Of a stretch of DNA of 64,000 bases, positions 32,562 through 42,034 are shown piece by piece. Source of the stretch: Gallionella sp. (GTDB lineage Bacteria; Pseudomonadota; Gammaproteobacteria; Burkholderiales; Gallionellaceae); NCBI GenBank assembly GCA_030652475.1, contig JAUSAO010000059.1, positions 1-64,000 on the forward strand. The letters are read 5' to 3'. Within the stretch, counting starts at the first letter, position 1, and each line of letters opens with the position of its first letter. The position numbers were made by a program, and so were the translations under genes. Below the pieces are notes generated by a model, which had not been told where the DNA came from, did not search any database, and saw only the letters and a list, made by a program, of their open reading frames with translations.

Positions 32562-33308
32562 ATGCGTATCCTGATCAGTAATGACGATGGTTATTTTGCT
32601 CCCGGCCTGGCATGTTTGGCCGAGCATCTCGCCAAAATAGCCGATGTTGTGGTCGTCGCGCCCGAACGGGATCGCTCGGGCGCATCCAATTCCCTGACAC
32701 TTGATCGCCCTCTCAAGCTTCGCAAAGCGGCCAATGGTTTCTATTACGTTAACGGCACGCCGACCGATTGCGTACATCTGGCTGTGACCGGTATGCTCGA
32801 TCATCAGCCGGATATGGTGGTGTCGGGCATCAATGCTGGCGCGAATATGGGCGATGACACCATCTATTCCGGGACGGTAGCCGCCGCGACTGAGGGCTTC
32901 CTGCTGGGCATCCCCGCGCTGGCGGTATCACTGGTGGGCAAGGAGTTGCGGCATTATGAAACGGCGGCCAGGGTTGCCAGTGATCTGGTGCAACGCTTTG
33001 TCAGCCAGGCGCATAGCCATCCCTGGCTGCTCAATGTGAATGTGCCGGATGTCCCTTATGAACTATTGCAGGGTATGGAGGTCACGCGCCTGGGCAAGCG
33101 GCACAAGGCCGAACCGGTGATCAAGGCGCTGAGCCCGAATGGCGAAACAGTCTATTGGGTCGGGGCGGCGGGTCGTGCTCAGGATGCGGGCGAAGGTACC
33201 GATTTTAATGCCTTGCAGCAGCAGCGCGTCTCGCTGACCCCATTGCAAATTGATCTTACTCAATACGCTCAGATCGACGCGGTAAATGCCTGGCTGGAGA
33301 AAAAATGA
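32562..33308 (+). CDS. surE: 5'/3'-nucleotidase SurE
   Basis: Predicted 248-residue metal-dependent survival protein that removes phosphate from nucleoside monophosphates and short polyphosphate. Metal-site motifs are present: [15 protein letters not shown] at the start, the Ser in [10 protein letters not shown], and [23 protein letters not shown]. The length is as in E. coli (253). It overlaps pcm by 4 bases (ATGA), the usual surE-pcm-nlpD stationary-phase cluster. Confidence 0.96.
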   Translation: MRILISNDDGYFAPGLACLAEHLAKIADVVVVAPERDRSGASNSLTLDRPLKLRKAANGFYYVNGTPTDCVHLAVTGMLDHQPDMVVSGINAGANMGDDTIYSGTVAAATEGFLLGIPALAVSLVGKELRHYETAARVASDLVQRFVSQAHSHPWLLNVNVPDVPYELLQGMEVTRLGKRHKAEPVIKALSPNGETVYWVGAAGRAQDAGEGTDFNALQQQRVSLTPLQIDLTQYAQIDAVNAWLEKK

Positions 33309-33967
33309 ATATGCGCCTGAACGGTATCGGCATGACCTCGCAGCGCACCCGGCAGCGCATGATTGCGCGTTTGCGCGATCAGGGCATCAAGGATGAGGTG
33401 GTGCTCGCGGCGATGTATGAGGTGCCGCGCCATCTTTTTGTTGACGAGGCGCTGGCCAGCCGCGCGTACGACGATGTGTCGCTGCCTATCAATTACGAAC
33501 AAACCATTTCCCAGCCTTACATCGTGGCACGCATGATCGAGGTGTTGCGCGATACCGGGAGCAGGCCGATGAAGCGTGTGCTGGAAATTGGTACGGGTTG
33601 TGGCTATCAGGCGGCAGTGCTGGCGCATGTGTTTCCTGAAGTCTATACCATGGAGCGCATTCAGCCCTTGTATGAGCGCGCCAGAAATCAATTGCGCGAT
33701 TTAAATATCCGCAACGTCACTGTCCGGTATGCGGACGGCAGTGCGGGTTTGCCGGAGTTGGCTCCCTTTGATGGCATCATCATGGCGGCGGCGGCCCCTG
33801 CGATGTCGGCGGCGTTGCGTGAACAGCTGGCCATCGGCGGACGCATGGTGCTGCCTTTGGGGCGCCAGGAACAGTGGTTATATCTGGTTGAGCGTGATGA
33901 GCGGGGTTTTCGCGAATCCCGGCTTGAACCGGTAAAATTTGTACCACTCTTGATGGGAAAGACATGA
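33305..33967 (+). CDS. pcm: Protein-L-isoaspartate O-methyltransferase
   Basis: Predicted 220-residue repair enzyme that methylates isoaspartyl residues of aged proteins with S-adenosylmethionine. It shows the family signature [35 protein letters not shown] in outline and the SAM-binding loop [16 protein letters not shown]. An ATGA overlap with surE and a 4-base overlap with nlpD point to tight coupling of all three genes. Confidence 0.96.
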   Translation: MNMRLNGIGMTSQRTRQRMIARLRDQGIKDEVVLAAMYEVPRHLFVDEALASRAYDDVSLPINYEQTISQPYIVARMIEVLRDTGSRPMKRVLEIGTGCGYQAAVLAHVFPEVYTMERIQPLYERARNQLRDLNIRNVTVRYADGSAGLPELAPFDGIIMAAAAPAMSAALREQLAIGGRMVLPLGRQEQWLYLVERDERGFRESRLEPVKFVPLLMGKT

Positions 33968-34920
33968 AACAGACTCTTGTATGGCTGGCAGTCGCAGCCC
34001 TTCTGGCAGGCTGTGCTTCGAGCGGACAACGTGCGCCGATTGTTGAGCGTGGTGCAGCGGCCGGGAAAAATACCGCCAGGGTATTTTCGACATCGGATAG
34101 TCGTCCCAAAGTATATGTGGTGCAAAAAGGCGATACGCTGTTTGGCATCGCATTCAATTACGGTCTGGATTACCGCGAACTGGCCGAGATGAACGGCATA
34201 CAGGATCCCAATCTGATTCAAGTCGGGCAGCAGATCAATTTGTTTTCTGCGCCCGCCCGTACGGCAGTTGTCGCTGAAAGCAGGCCGGTGCAGGTGAAAG
34301 TGGCACCGCTGGTAAAAGAACAGCCCAAGGTGGTGAAGTATGCCTACAGCGAGGCGGCCGTCGCACAAGCCGAAGCGGTGCAGAATCAGCCGGATAGTAC
34401 CGAACGCAGTGCGCCGGTGATTGCCAAAGTTGAGAGTAAGCCTGTGCCGGAGTCCAAGCCGGAAACCAAGCCGGAGTCCAAGCCGGAAACCAAGCCGGAA
34501 ACCAAGCCGGAGAGCGAGGTAAACGAGGGCGGTGATGATGCGCTGGAATGGAGCATGCCAACACAGGGCAAGGTGGTTGGCCGCTTTTCGGAAGCAGATA
34601 ATCGCAAGGGAGTCGATATCGCCGGCAAGCTGGGTCAGTCTATCTTTTCCAGTGCACCCGGCAAAGTGGTGTATAGCGGAAGCGGCCTGCGTGGGTATGG
34701 CAAGCTATTGATTATTAAGCATAATAAGACATATATCAGCGCTTATGCACACAATGATCAGTTGCTGGTGAAGGAAGGCGAGAGCGTTTCGCGTGGCCAG
34801 AAAATCGCTGAAATGGGTAACTCAGACAGCGAAAACGGTCAGGTTAAACTGCACTTTGAAGTGCGCCGGTTTGGCAAGCCGGTGGACCCGGCGAGTTATT
34901 TGTCGCTCGGCAGGTCTTGA
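33964..34920 (+). CDS. nlpD: Murein hydrolase activator NlpD (LysM, degenerate M23 lipoprotein)
   Basis: Predicted 318-residue outer-membrane lipoprotein: lipobox LLAG-C17, a LysM peptidoglycan-binding domain (about 50-95, YVVQKGDTLFGIAFNYGLDYRELAEMNGI in outline), a linker with repeated KPE(S/T) units (PESKPETKPES), and a C-terminal M23 fold (about 205-318). Catalytic M23 residues are partly lost: the metal His of H-x-G-x-D is replaced (RKGVDIAG) and HLHFE has become KLHFE. This fits the non-enzymatic NlpD/EnvC class that activates amidases at division. The repeat-rich linker may vary in length between strains. rpoS, the usual next gene, is absent here. Confidence 0.92.
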   Translation: MKQTLVWLAVAALLAGCASSGQRAPIVERGAAAGKNTARVFSTSDSRPKVYVVQKGDTLFGIAFNYGLDYRELAEMNGIQDPNLIQVGQQINLFSAPARTAVVAESRPVQVKVAPLVKEQPKVVKYAYSEAAVAQAEAVQNQPDSTERSAPVIAKVESKPVPESKPETKPESKPETKPETKPESEVNEGGDDALEWSMPTQGKVVGRFSEADNRKGVDIAGKLGQSIFSSAPGKVVYSGSGLRGYGKLLIIKHNKTYISAYAHNDQLLVKEGESVSRGQKIAEMGNSDSENGQVKLHFEVRRFGKPVDPASYLSLGRS

Positions 34921-34996
34921 TTCTTGAAGATTACATAACTGCGTCTTTTGCTGTGTAACACGGTAGAATCGGTCTGATATATAAGGATGTTTATCT

Positions 34997-35956
34997 ATGT
35001 GTTTTAATTCAATAGAGATTTGTGCGGGTGCGGGTGGTCAGGCTCTCGGGCTTGAGCAGGCCGGATTTGAGCATGCCAGTCTTGTTGAAATCGAGGCGCC
35101 AGCCTGTCAAACGCTTCGACTTAATCGCCCGCAATGGAATGTTATAGAAGGTGACCTTCGCCATTATTCGGCGGAAAAATGGAAGGGTATCGAACTTTTA
35201 GCTGGTGGTGTTCCTTGCCCGCCCTTTTCAAAGGCAGGCAAGCAACTCGGAAATGAAGATGAACGTGATTTGTTTCCCGAAGCGCTTCGTCTGGTTTTGG
35301 AATGTCAGCCCCAAGCCGTTATGCTGGAAAATGTGCGCGGACTTCTTGATTCTGTTTTTGATGTATATCGCGCAAAGTTAATCAGCGATTTAAAAAAAAT
35401 GGGTTACATAGCGGAATGGCGCTTGTTAAATGCGAGTGATTTCGGCGTTCCACAATTGCGCCCACGAGTTGTTTTTGTTGCGCTTAAGAGGGATGCCGCT
35501 GAGTATTTTAGCTGGCCCTCAGCGCTAGCTTTGCCTCCGCCTACCGTTGGCGAGTCGCTTTTTGATCTTATGTCTGCCAGTGGCTGGCGAGAAGTCGCGC
35601 AATGGCGTGATCGAGCTTGTTATATTGGGCCAACCTTGGTCGGTGGGAGTAAGAAACATGGTGGCCCAGACCTTGGCCCTACCAGAGCTAAAAAAGCGTG
35701 GGCTTCTATAGGCGTGGATGGCATGGGTATTGCCGATGCACCCCCAGATGCGGATTTTGTTGGAATGCCCCGTCTTACGGTTCGTATGGCGGCTCGTATT
35801 CAGGGATTTCCGGATCATTGGCAATTTAGTGGCAAAAAAACGGCTGCTTACCGCCAGATAGGTAATGCCTTCCCGCCCCCTGTTGCTTGTGCGGTGGGCA
35901 TGCAAATTCGAGCCGCATTAAATGCAGCAGCCAAACCGAAACTGAAACGGGCATAG
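34997..35956 (+). CDS. DNA (cytosine-5-)-methyltransferase of a type II restriction-modification pair
   Basis: Predicted 319-residue enzyme that methylates C5 of cytosine in a specific site. Motifs in order: SAM-binding EICAGAGGQALGLEQAG, catalytic Pro-Cys in GGVPCPPFS (C74), ENVRGLL (111-117), QLRPRVVFVA, a short target-recognition region (about 175-260), and QIGNAFPP. It is compact but complete. It begins 76 bases after nlpD and ends 2 bases before an HNH nuclease gene, which makes a restriction-modification pair. Codon use and base composition look more AT-rich than surrounding genes, consistent with transfer. The recognition sequence cannot be read from the protein. Confidence 0.93.
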   Translation: MCFNSIEICAGAGGQALGLEQAGFEHASLVEIEAPACQTLRLNRPQWNVIEGDLRHYSAEKWKGIELLAGGVPCPPFSKAGKQLGNEDERDLFPEALRLVLECQPQAVMLENVRGLLDSVFDVYRAKLISDLKKMGYIAEWRLLNASDFGVPQLRPRVVFVALKRDAAEYFSWPSALALPPPTVGESLFDLMSASGWREVAQWRDRACYIGPTLVGGSKKHGGPDLGPTRAKKAWASIGVDGMGIADAPPDADFVGMPRLTVRMAARIQGFPDHWQFSGKKTAAYRQIGNAFPPPVACAVGMQIRAALNAAAKPKLKRA

Positions 35957-35958
35957 AA

Positions 35959-36540
35959 ATGACCAGTGAAAAATCACCCAGAGGTGGCGCGCGCGGGAAA
36001 TTACGAGCCTATTTTTTAGCAAACATTGGGCGTGTCATGGATTCCGACGAATTACGATTAGTGGCTGATAATCAATCGGAATGGGCGCGAAGAGTCAGAG
36101 AGTTGCGAACCGAAGAGGGTTATCAAATTCTGACGCACAATGATCGAAGTGAGTTAAAGCCGGGACAGTATTTACTTGAAACGCCAAAGCCGCAGCCTGC
36201 ATTTGAAAGAGCTATCTCCAAGGAAACAAGGGCTTATGTTTTAGACAGGAATGGCTTTACTTGCCAAATGTGCGGAGCTGTTGCTGGCGAGCCACATCCC
36301 TACGACACTACGAGAAAAACACGGTTACATCTTGGGCATGTTATTGATAAAAGCATAGGGGGTACAGACGAACCATCCAATCTCAAAGCCGAAGGTGCGT
36401 CCAACGCAACACTCACGCGCCCAGACCTGCAAAAACTATTGATCCAGGTTCGTCGTGCGACCTCTCAAGATCAACTTGAAGTATTGCAGTGGCTTATCAG
36501 GAAATTTTCCAGACAAGCAGCGGAGATGATTAAATCATAG
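35959..36540 (+). CDS. HNH endonuclease, probable type II restriction enzyme
   Basis: Predicted 193-residue protein. An N-terminal helical or wHTH-like part (ARGKLRAYFLANIGRVMDSDELRLVADNQSEWARRVREL in outline) is followed by an HNH core: CQMC (C102, C105), then HLGHVIDKSIGGTDEPSNL with H124, H127 and N141. Only one Cys pair of the zinc site is seen. As the partner of the preceding methyltransferase it should cut the unmethylated form of the same site. The ATG at 35959 sits 2 bases after the methyltransferase stop; the frame extends upstream inside that gene but without homology. Confidence 0.82.
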   Translation: MTSEKSPRGGARGKLRAYFLANIGRVMDSDELRLVADNQSEWARRVRELRTEEGYQILTHNDRSELKPGQYLLETPKPQPAFERAISKETRAYVLDRNGFTCQMCGAVAGEPHPYDTTRKTRLHLGHVIDKSIGGTDEPSNLKAEGASNATLTRPDLQKLLIQVRRATSQDQLEVLQWLIRKFSRQAAEMIKS

Positions 36541-36577
36541 TGCCAATCTCAATAATTCATCTCTCGGCTAGATTCGT

Positions 36578-37444
36578 ATGCTCAACGTAGTCGATCATGA
36601 CCGGAACAGCGCGGCTTTGCGCTACGTTTATCCGGTCGTATCGCGCCGCGCCGGAGGCGTCTCGGTCGGCATCAATCTCAATCCCAACAATGCCTGCAAC
36701 TGGCGTTGCATCTATTGCCAGGTTCCCGATCTGACTCGAGGAACGGCACCTCCCGTTGATCTGGTACTTCTGGAAACCGAGCTGCGCACATTTTTAACCG
36801 AGTTGCTGCACGGCGACTTCATGCAAACACGCGTCCCGGAAGGCGCGCGGCGCATCAATGACCTCGCGCTGTCCGGTAACGGCGAACCCACCAGTGCGAC
36901 TGAATTCGCAGAAGTCATCGCATTGATTGCCCGTGTGCGCCATGAGCTGGCCCTTCGACCTGGCTCAGGACAGGCTCTGCCTGAAAGCGTAAAAACCGTG
37001 CTGATCACCAACGGCAGCCTGTTGTATCGTTCTGACGTTCAGTCAGGCCTGCGCGAGATGGCAAAGATACAGGGCGAAGTGTGGTTTAAGCTGGATCGTG
37101 CCAGTGAATCAGGCATGTTGCGCGTCAACGACACGCATGTGCGTATCGACAAGGTACGCAGTAATCTGATCGCGGCCATCAGTGCCTGCCCGACGTGGTT
37201 GCAAACCTGCTGGTTCGCACTGGATGACGAGGCTCCATCGCATCAGGATGAGGACGATTATCTGGATTTTGTAGCCGGACTGCTGCGCGACGGGCATGCC
37301 CTGCAGGGCGTGTTGCTGTACGGTCTGGCGCGCCCATCCCTACAGTTCGAAGCACCGCGCCTTTCCGCATTGCCTGCCGATCACTTGCAGGCTTTCGCCG
37401 ACCGCATCGCCAGACTGGGTTTACCCGTCAGGGTCAGTGTTTAG
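36578..37444 (+). CDS. Radical SAM protein of unknown substrate
   Basis: Predicted 288 residues with the radical SAM iron-sulfur motif C40-x3-C44-x2-C47 in NACNWRCIYCQ and a following GNGEPT block that fits the SAM-binding region. No auxiliary Cys cluster is evident near the C-terminus, so it may carry only one [4Fe-4S] cluster. Such proteins start radical chemistry by cleaving S-adenosylmethionine; the reaction here cannot be inferred. It is followed by the DUF3025 gene after 21 bases, and the two may be co-transcribed. Confidence 0.85.
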   Translation: MLNVVDHDRNSAALRYVYPVVSRRAGGVSVGINLNPNNACNWRCIYCQVPDLTRGTAPPVDLVLLETELRTFLTELLHGDFMQTRVPEGARRINDLALSGNGEPTSATEFAEVIALIARVRHELALRPGSGQALPESVKTVLITNGSLLYRSDVQSGLREMAKIQGEVWFKLDRASESGMLRVNDTHVRIDKVRSNLIAAISACPTWLQTCWFALDDEAPSHQDEDDYLDFVAGLLRDGHALQGVLLYGLARPSLQFEAPRLSALPADHLQAFADRIARLGLPVRVSV

Positions 37445-37465
37445 TCTTGTAGATATTTTGAGCGT

Positions 37466-38293
37466 ATGAATCTGTCACATGAGTGGAATCGGGATTTCTT
37501 ACTGCAATCGCCGCTGTTTGCACCACTGCATCCCGTTATTGCCCGCCTCAATATTGACCGTTTCCCCACGCTCGACGAACTGAACGCGCTGCTCACTGTG
37601 CAGCCCATCGCCGTGCAGAATGGCAGCAAGCTGCGTTTCGTGGCGCAGGGAGTGGGCAGACTGACGTTTGAGGCACAATACGAACCGCGTTGCTATCTCA
37701 CCGGTGAAGTGCAGACCCGTCAGGATAACTGGCACGATCTGCTCAATGCGCTAGTTTGGCTGACGTATCCAAAGGCCAAGGTGGCAATCAATACCCGTCA
37801 CTACCATGCTTTGACGAATCGTGCCGCTGCGGCCGGGGGTTCGAGCGAACGCGGCGCGGTGCGCGATACCAATACTTTGCTGGATGAATCAGGCGTGATC
37901 GTGGCTTACGCTGATGAGGAACTGGCCGACTTGCTGCGTAGTTTTCAATGGCGCGAACTGTTCTGGCAGCAGCGCGAGCGGGTTAAAAACAGCATGGGGT
38001 TCTATCTGTTCGGACACGGTTTGTACGAGAAAGCGCTGCAGCCTTATATTGGCATGACAGGACAGGGCTTGTTACTGGCGGTGGAGCAGGATTTTTTCAG
38101 CTGGCCTGTGCCTAGGCAACATGCGCATCTGGATACGCTGCTGGCGGACTATCTGGCCGATCCTGAAAACTGCCGCACCACACGCGAGTTGTCCCCGGTG
38201 CCGCTGCTGGGCGTGCCGGGATGGGCGGCGGATAATGCACTTGAGTCCTATTACGACAATAGCGATTATTTCCGGCCGGGCAGGTTACGATGA
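37466..38293 (+). CDS. DUF3025 family protein
   Basis: Predicted 275-residue soluble protein. It contains family blocks PRCYLTGEVQTRQDNWHDLLNALVWLTYPKAK (in outline) and GRVKNSMGFYLFGHGLYEKAL-like RVKNSMGFYLFGHGLYEKALQPY. The function of the family is not known. It overlaps the DUF3820 gene by 4 bases, a pair often kept together in betaproteobacteria. Confidence 0.85.
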   Translation: MNLSHEWNRDFLLQSPLFAPLHPVIARLNIDRFPTLDELNALLTVQPIAVQNGSKLRFVAQGVGRLTFEAQYEPRCYLTGEVQTRQDNWHDLLNALVWLTYPKAKVAINTRHYHALTNRAAAAGGSSERGAVRDTNTLLDESGVIVAYADEELADLLRSFQWRELFWQQRERVKNSMGFYLFGHGLYEKALQPYIGMTGQGLLLAVEQDFFSWPVPRQHAHLDTLLADYLADPENCRTTRELSPVPLLGVPGWAADNALESYYDNSDYFRPGRLR

Positions 38294-38502
38294 ACCCCGA
38301 ATCGTTGCAGTTGCTGCTGACGCGCGTCATGCCTTACGGAAAATACAAGGGACGTGTAATCGCCGATCTGCCCGGGCATTACCTTAACTGGTTTGCGCGC
38401 GAGGGTTTTCCGTCCGGTGAACTGGGTAGTCTGCTGGCGCTGATGCAGGAACTGGACCACAACGGGCTTTCTTCGCTGCTCGACCCGCTACGGAAACGCT
38501 AA
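38290..38502 (+). CDS. DUF3820 family small protein (putative quorum-sensing-regulated factor)
   Basis: Predicted 70 residues with the family signature MPYGKYKGRVIADLPGHYLNWFAREGFPSGELG in outline. Proteins of this family are annotated as putative quorum-sensing-regulated virulence factors on thin evidence. The start overlaps the DUF3025 stop (ATGA). Confidence 0.85.
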   Translation: MNPESLQLLLTRVMPYGKYKGRVIADLPGHYLNWFAREGFPSGELGSLLALMQELDHNGLSSLLDPLRKR

Positions 38503-38587
38503 GGGGTGTGTATTGCAGTGTATATGAGAAAGAAAATAGAAACAGTGCCTGTCATTGGTACAATGGGTCAGCCTCTGACTGGAGATT

Positions 38588-40135
38588 GTGCTGAACAGTC
38601 AGGAAGAGGATGCGTTTCTACATTTGCACGGGGAAATGAATATGCGTGGCGGAATATTTCGCAGTGTCAGGGTTTACCTTGTGTCCGTAGCCGTTATTGG
38701 TACGGCCGTAGCGCTGGTCTCAACTATTTACCTCACCCAGGATAGCTTGCAGTGGATCGCATTTCTGACCGGGATTCTCATTGCATCAGTGCTTGCCGAA
38801 GCGGTGCGATCTTCGCGCTCGGAATGGGCATTGCTGCGTCGTACTGCCCAATTATCATCAACCAAAGAAAAGCTTGAGCTTGAGATGAATTTGCGCAAAA
38901 GCGCAGATGCAAAAATGGCAGATGCCAGAGCGCGGTTACAGTTGCTCGATGAAACACTGTTAACGATGGTCGTGCTGTTCGATGCTGAGGGGAATTGTCG
39001 CTACCACAACCGCGCATTTCGCGAGTGGTTGCACCTGAAGGCCGAGTTCATTGATGGACGGCATATGCGGGAAATATTCGGTGCCAAAGCGTATGCGGGG
39101 ATTGCCACCGCAGTTCGGCAATCGCTGGATGGACAGGCTGTGCATTATGAGCACTTGCAGGAAATGTCCGGTGGTGCTGTCTATCGGCTCAGAGTGGAAC
39201 ATGTCCCGCAATTTGATGCGAGCGGCAAGGTGAGCGGGTTTTATTTTCTGGCCGAGGATATTACCCGGCGGGACGATCTGTCATTAACGGCGAAGTCGGC
39301 AACGGTGTCCGCAGGCGATCCCGGTGCGGACGGGCGTGCCGATCAGGAAATGTTTCTTGATTCTTTTTCCGAGCAGATAGGCGGACGCAAGGATGCAGGA
39401 AAGCAGTTTATTGCGGCTATTCAACAGGGCGAATTTCGCCTGTACTGTCAGCTTATTTCCCCGCTGCCCATGAATTCCGGCAAGGCTGCGCATTATGAAA
39501 TATTGGTTCGTTTGATTGAGGAAGAAGGCAGCACCATGCCACCGGGGGCGTTTTTCCCGCTGGCTGAAAAAAATGGCTTAATGCCGTATCTGGATCGTTG
39601 GGTCGTTCAACATGTTCTGGAATGGGCATCGAACCAGCAGAACCTCAATCGCGACACGGGTTCCCTTTATTTCATTAACGTGGCATCGGCTACGATCGGT
39701 GATCCGGAGTTCCCCAATTTTCTGCAAAACACCCTGGATGAGCTGAATATGCCCGGTTCTATATTGTGTTTTGAAGTCTCGGAAGCTGACCTGTCGGCCT
39801 ATGCTCCCCGCGTTGCGGAATTTATTCGTCAGGTCAGACAATGCGGTTGTCGTGTCGCCCTGAGCGGTTTTGGTCGAGATGCGGTTTCCTTTGACCAGAT
39901 ACGCGGTTTTCAGGTTGAGTTCCTGAAAATTGATGGCGGCACGATACTTAACATGCTCAGTAATCCGGTGGACTTTGCCAAAGTGGTCTCCATAGACCGG
40001 GTTGCCAAGAAAATCGGCGTCAAAACCATTGCGGAGCTGGTCGAAAGCGATGAAATTGTCAGTAAGCTGAGCGAAGTGGGTGTCGATTTCGCGCAAGGTT
40101 TCGGAATTTCCCGCCCGCGCCGGCTAATAGAGTGA
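38588..40135 (+). CDS. Membrane PAS-EAL protein with degenerate c-di-GMP phosphodiesterase site
   Basis: Predicted 515 residues: two membrane segments near 27-47 and 52-70, a short coiled coil, a PAS domain (about 120-230), and an EAL domain (about 275-510). The EAL triad is EIL (about 304), and INVAS, FEVSE, LKIDGG and AELVES keep other site residues. However, the catalytic DDFGTG loop has become SGFGRD (about 426), losing both Mg-binding Asp residues. Phosphodiesterase activity is therefore unlikely; a c-di-GMP-sensing or scaffold role is possible. Start GTG 38588 is uncertain; ATG 38642, 8 bases after GGGGAA, would trim 18 residues. Confidence 0.85.
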   Translation: MLNSQEEDAFLHLHGEMNMRGGIFRSVRVYLVSVAVIGTAVALVSTIYLTQDSLQWIAFLTGILIASVLAEAVRSSRSEWALLRRTAQLSSTKEKLELEMNLRKSADAKMADARARLQLLDETLLTMVVLFDAEGNCRYHNRAFREWLHLKAEFIDGRHMREIFGAKAYAGIATAVRQSLDGQAVHYEHLQEMSGGAVYRLRVEHVPQFDASGKVSGFYFLAEDITRRDDLSLTAKSATVSAGDPGADGRADQEMFLDSFSEQIGGRKDAGKQFIAAIQQGEFRLYCQLISPLPMNSGKAAHYEILVRLIEEEGSTMPPGAFFPLAEKNGLMPYLDRWVVQHVLEWASNQQNLNRDTGSLYFINVASATIGDPEFPNFLQNTLDELNMPGSILCFEVSEADLSAYAPRVAEFIRQVRQCGCRVALSGFGRDAVSFDQIRGFQVEFLKIDGGTILNMLSNPVDFAKVVSIDRVAKKIGVKTIAELVESDEIVSKLSEVGVDFAQGFGISRPRRLIE

Positions 40136-40211
40136 GCGAATGGCGGAGTTAGGACGGTATTGAGATGACGAATCGCGGAATTGTCGCATCCACGATAACG
40201 TTTTGCTTTAT

Positions 40212-40286
40212 TGGTGGGCGGTACTGGGTTCGAACCAGTGACCCCTGCCGTGTGAAGGCAGTGCTCTACCACTGAGCTAACCGCCC
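40212..40286 (-). tRNA. tRNA-Val (anticodon CAC)
   Basis: A 75-base cloverleaf on the minus strand: acceptor GGGCGGT/ACCGCCC, anticodon stem CTGCC/GGCAG with loop TTCACAC, T arm GGTTCGAAC, and an encoded CCA. It reads GUG. It is convergent with the EAL-protein gene. Confidence 0.97.
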
Positions 40287-40301
40287 ATGTTGAAGTCGCG
40301 A

Positions 40302-40331
40302 ATTTAAGCATAGTGCGTTGACGCCAGTCAA
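40302..40331 (-). promoter_or_regulatory. Promoter of tRNA-Val
   Basis: On the minus strand TTGACT, 18 bp, TTAAAT, with the -10 box ending 15 bases before the tRNA 5' end. Confidence 0.45.
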
Positions 40332-40395
40332 TTTAATTATGCAGCCAGCAGGCAAAGCTCGTAAAATGCCGTCCTTTGGTTTTTCGGTTCAAGTC

Positions 40396-41787
40396 ATGAC
40401 GATACGTACTCGCTTTGCCCCCAGTCCTACCGGTTATCTGCATATTGGCGGTGCGCGCACCGCGCTGTTCTCGTGGGCGTATGCCCGCAAGCTGGGTGGC
40501 ACATTCATACTGCGCATAGAAGATACTGATCTGGAACGCTCCTCACAGGCATCGGTGCAGGCGATTCTGGACGGGATGTCCTGGTTGAATCTGGATTACG
40601 ACGAAGGCCCGTTTTATCAGATGCAGCGCATGGATCGCTATAAGCAGGTGTTACAGCAGTTGCTGGACGAGGGCTCGGCTTACTACTGTTATACCGCGCA
40701 GGAGGAGTTGGAGGCGATGCGCGAGGCGATGCGCGCACGCGGCGAGAAGCCGCGCTACGATGGTCGCTGGCGGCCAGAGCAGGGTAAGGTGCTGCCTGTG
40801 CCGCCTGAGGGGATCAAGCCGGTGGTGCGTTTCAAGAATCCCCTGCATGGCATAGCGGCCTGGGATGATATGGTTAAAGGCCGTATCGTTTTTGAGAACA
40901 GTGAGCTGGATGATCTGGTCATCGCCCGCACTGACGGCACGCCGACCTATAATTTCTGCGTGGTGGTGGACGATCTCGATATGGGCATTACGCAGGTGAT
41001 ACGCGGTGATGATCATGTCAACAATACCCCGCGCCAGATCAATATCCTCAAGGCACTGGGAGCCACCATCCCGCAATATGCCCATGTACCGATGATCCTG
41101 GGCAGCGACGGTGAACGACTGTCCAAACGACATGGCGCGGTGAGTGTCATGCAATACGCCGAGGATGGTTTTCTGCCCGAGGCGCTGATCAATTACCTCT
41201 CGCGTCTGGGATGGTCGCATGGCGATGATGAAGTGTTTTCGGTTGAGCAGTTCGTCGCATGGTTCGGCCTGGATCACATCAGCAAATCGGCGGCGCAGTT
41301 CGATCCGGACAAATTACGCTGGCTGAATCAGCATTACATCAAGCTGGCGGATAACTCGCGTCTGGCAGAACTGGTGGGCGAGCACTTGTTGATGCGTGGT
41401 GTGTCAGTGAGTGATGCGCCTCGGTTGGAGGAGGTGATCGCGTTGTATAAGGGGCGTGTCGCTACGCTGGTCGAACTGGCGGATGAAGCCGAGGTGTTTT
41501 ACATAGAAATTCATCCGGCGCAGGAATTGCTGGACGAGCATCTGGTGCCGGAAGTGCTGCCGGCTTTGCGCGAACTTGCCGGGCGTTTTGCAGAGGTCGA
41601 ATGGGAGGCACCAGCGCTGGCTGCGCTGATAAAAGAATTGCTGGCCGCGCATAATCTGAAAATGCCGAAACTGGCGATGCCGTTGCGCGTGATGCTGGTA
41701 GGCCAGACGCACACACCCTCGGTCGATGCGGTGCTGGCTTTGTTCCCGCGCGAGACCGTATTGGCACGCATGGAAAAATATTTGTGA
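40396..41787 (+). CDS. gltX: Glutamate--tRNA ligase
   Basis: Predicted 463-residue class I synthetase charging tRNA-Glu. It has the HIGH-type motif in [18 protein letters not shown] (H16-G19) and the KMSKS-type motif as [13 protein letters not shown] (about 241). The length matches the family. The ATG at 40396 gives the conserved N-terminus [13 protein letters not shown]; the frame extends 78 bases upstream without homology. The tRNA it charges is encoded 172 bases downstream. There is no terminator before the tRNA-Ala promoter. Confidence 0.97.
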   Translation: MTIRTRFAPSPTGYLHIGGARTALFSWAYARKLGGTFILRIEDTDLERSSQASVQAILDGMSWLNLDYDEGPFYQMQRMDRYKQVLQQLLDEGSAYYCYTAQEELEAMREAMRARGEKPRYDGRWRPEQGKVLPVPPEGIKPVVRFKNPLHGIAAWDDMVKGRIVFENSELDDLVIARTDGTPTYNFCVVVDDLDMGITQVIRGDDHVNNTPRQINILKALGATIPQYAHVPMILGSDGERLSKRHGAVSVMQYAEDGFLPEALINYLSRLGWSHGDDEVFSVEQFVAWFGLDHISKSAAQFDPDKLRWLNQHYIKLADNSRLAELVGEHLLMRGVSVSDAPRLEEVIALYKGRVATLVELADEAEVFYIEIHPAQELLDEHLVPEVLPALRELAGRFAEVEWEAPALAALIKELLAAHNLKMPKLAMPLRVMLVGQTHTPSVDAVLALFPRETVLARMEKYL

Positions 41788-41804
41788 TTTTTTTGAATTG
41801 TCGC

Positions 41805-41833
41805 TTTACAAGCCGGGGTCACCTCAATATAAT
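41805..41833 (+). promoter_or_regulatory. Promoter of tRNA-Ala/tRNA-Glu
   Basis: TTTACA, 17 bp, perfect TATAAT, followed by a GC-rich discriminator (GCGCGC), as expected for stable-RNA promoters under stringent control. It lies 19 bases before tRNA-Ala. Confidence 0.8.
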
Positions 41834-41852
41834 GCGCGCTCTTTCGAGGTAA

Positions 41853-41928
<76 letters not shown>

Positions 41929-41958
41929 AAAAGAGAAAAGTAGTAAAGCAACATCAAC

Positions 41959-42034
41959 GTCCCTATCGTCTAGAGGCCTAGGACATCGCCCTTTCACGGC
42001 GGTAACACGAGTTCGAATCTCGTTGGGGACGCCA
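41959..42034 (+). tRNA. tRNA-Glu (anticodon TTC)
   Basis: A 76-base cloverleaf: acceptor GTCCCTA/TGGGGAC region, anticodon stem CCGCC-type CGCCC/GGCGG with loop TTTCACG-type reading TTC, T arm AGTTCGAAT, ending GCCA. The 3' half overlaps the end of a serine-recombinase relic on the opposite strand, marking it as an integration target. Confidence 0.95.
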
